Below are positions 14,406 through 15,036 of a stretch of DNA of 15,036 bases, one piece after another; position 1 is the first letter of the stretch; the number at the start of each line of letters is the position of its first letter. Position numbers and translations under genes: made by a program. Source of the DNA: Pseudomonadota bacterium (GTDB lineage: Bacteria; Pseudomonadota; Alphaproteobacteria; Sphingomonadales; Sphingomonadaceae); NCBI GenBank assembly GCA_023433305.1, contig JAEZCZ010000100.1, positions 1 to 15,036 of the forward strand, in the 5' to 3' direction. The notes beneath the pieces are model-generated. The model saw only the letters and a program-made list of their open reading frames with translations, was not told the DNA's origin and did not search any database.

Positions 14406-15036
14406 TTCAAACACTTTCGCCAAAGCGGCCGCGCGCAGTTCGTGCGCGAGCTGCTCCATCGTGCATTGCCGCGGCGCCTTGTCCGGGCGCCAGCGATGGA
14501 AAGTCGTACCGTGGCGGAAGCGCTGGCCGGTAACCTGGTCATAGACGACCTCGACGACGCGCTCGGGCTTCAGCGGGACCCACTCGCTGCTGCGCCCACG
14601 GCTCCAGCGGCTCGTTCCGCCCGGTGAACTGCCGGTGAAGGCCGATGGGCCGCGCAACGCGTCGAGCACGGGCAGCAAGGCGTCGCGCTCCGAAGCCGAA
14701 AACGAGGACGTGAAGCCTACGTAGTGCAGCAACCCCTCGGCATCGTAGAGCCCCAGCAGCAGCGAGCCGACTGTGCCACCGGACAATCGGTAACCGCCCA
14801 CCACGCAATCGGCGGTGCGATGTTGCTTCACCTTTATCATCGCGCGCTCGCCCGAACGATACGGCTCGTCGCGTCGCTTGGCGACGATGCCGTCGAGCGA
14901 GCCGCCGCTCGCCGCGAGCCATGCCTCCGCGTCGCGCGGTTGGGTCGTGAACGGCGAAAGCAGCAACTGCTCGTTCGAGGCCCTCTTCATGAACCGGTCG
15001 AGCGCGGCGCGCCGCTCCGACAGCGGCGCATCGGTG
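14397..15036 (-). CDS. ATP-dependent DNA ligase, LigC-like, C-terminal part (5' end beyond window)
   Basis: The visible 213 codons are the C-terminal portion of an ATP-dependent DNA ligase. The frame is open to the window edge, and the first visible residues (TDAPLSERRAALDRFMKRA) continue the family pattern, so the internal ATG at 14990 is not the start. Nucleotidyltransferase motif IV is LDGIVAKR (visible residues 47-54). Motif V is in MIKVKQHRTADCVVGGYR (from about 66), with lysines that contact the adenylate phosphate. The OB-fold domain follows (SGGTVGSLLLGLYDAEG, LHYVGFTSSFS). The closing segment has ERVVEVVYDQVTGQRFRHGTTFHRWRPDK, where RFRHGTTFHRWRPDK is typical of LigC/LigD-type ligases. 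These enzymes usually serve end-joining or gap repair alongside Ku, LigD or stand-alone polymerases; none is visible here. The catalytic lysine (motif I) lies beyond the window. Confidence 0.93.
   Translation of the reverse strand, partial: TDAPLSERRAALDRFMKRASNEQLLLSPFTTQPRDAEAWLAASGGSLDGIVAKRRDEPYRSGERAMIKVKQHRTADCVVGGYRLSGGTVGSLLLGLYDAEGLLHYVGFTSSFSASERDALLPVLDALRGPSAFTGSSPGGTSRWSRGRSSEWVPLKPERVVEVVYDQVTGQRFRHGTTFHRWRPDKAPRQCTMEQLAHELRAAALAKVFEPG

Noticed and set aside
1..15036. Signs of mobile elements, CRISPR arrays, prophage or tRNA genes
   Set aside because: No transposase, integrase, terminal inverted repeats, regularly spaced repeats or cloverleaf-forming sequence was found on either strand by eye.

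Overview
The window is GC-rich, densely coding DNA from an alphaproteobacterium, most likely a sphingomonad (Sphingomonadaceae or Erythrobacteraceae type). This rests on a large TonB-dependent receptor of the Caulobacter/sphingomonad style, a linked SapC / JmjC-like cupin / tryptophan-halogenase set, and a NodT-type RND efflux operon. The assignment is by recognising protein families, not by a database search. All genes except one run on the minus strand, so the functional order reads from high to low coordinates.

Right end (12711-15036): a LigC-like ATP-dependent DNA ligase, cut by the window edge, converges on a small plus-strand VOC-family protein. Their stop codons overlap inside a perfect 14-bp palindrome. 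A Wzx/MATE-type polysaccharide flippase diverges from the VOC gene.

Centre (5902-12710): a TonB-dependent receptor lies behind a recognisable promoter flanked by two LacI-type palindromic operators 146 bp apart. A strong intrinsic terminator follows the receptor. Then comes a tight three-gene run: SapC-family protein, FIH-like cupin_8/JmjC Fe(II)/2-oxoglutarate oxygenase, and a flavin-dependent halogenase with all the diagnostic catalytic residues and a TTG start. The likely theme is regulated uptake of a carbohydrate or complex ligand, plus an oxidative/halogenating tailoring chemistry whose substrate is unknown. This is the part most likely to hold poorly described biology.

Left end (1-5834): a TetR/AcrR regulator lies upstream of, and on the same strand as, a MexEF-OprN-like tripartite efflux operon (periplasmic adaptor, RND permease, outer-membrane lipoprotein channel; the last is cut by the window edge). 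A near-identical 14-bp palindrome occurs at the regulator's own start and in front of the adaptor gene. This strongly suggests the regulator represses both itself and the pump.

No tRNA, rRNA, CRISPR array, insertion sequence or prophage was seen. The largest non-coding gaps are 275 bp (4963-5237) and 234 bp (12477-12710). Both are described as regulatory regions.
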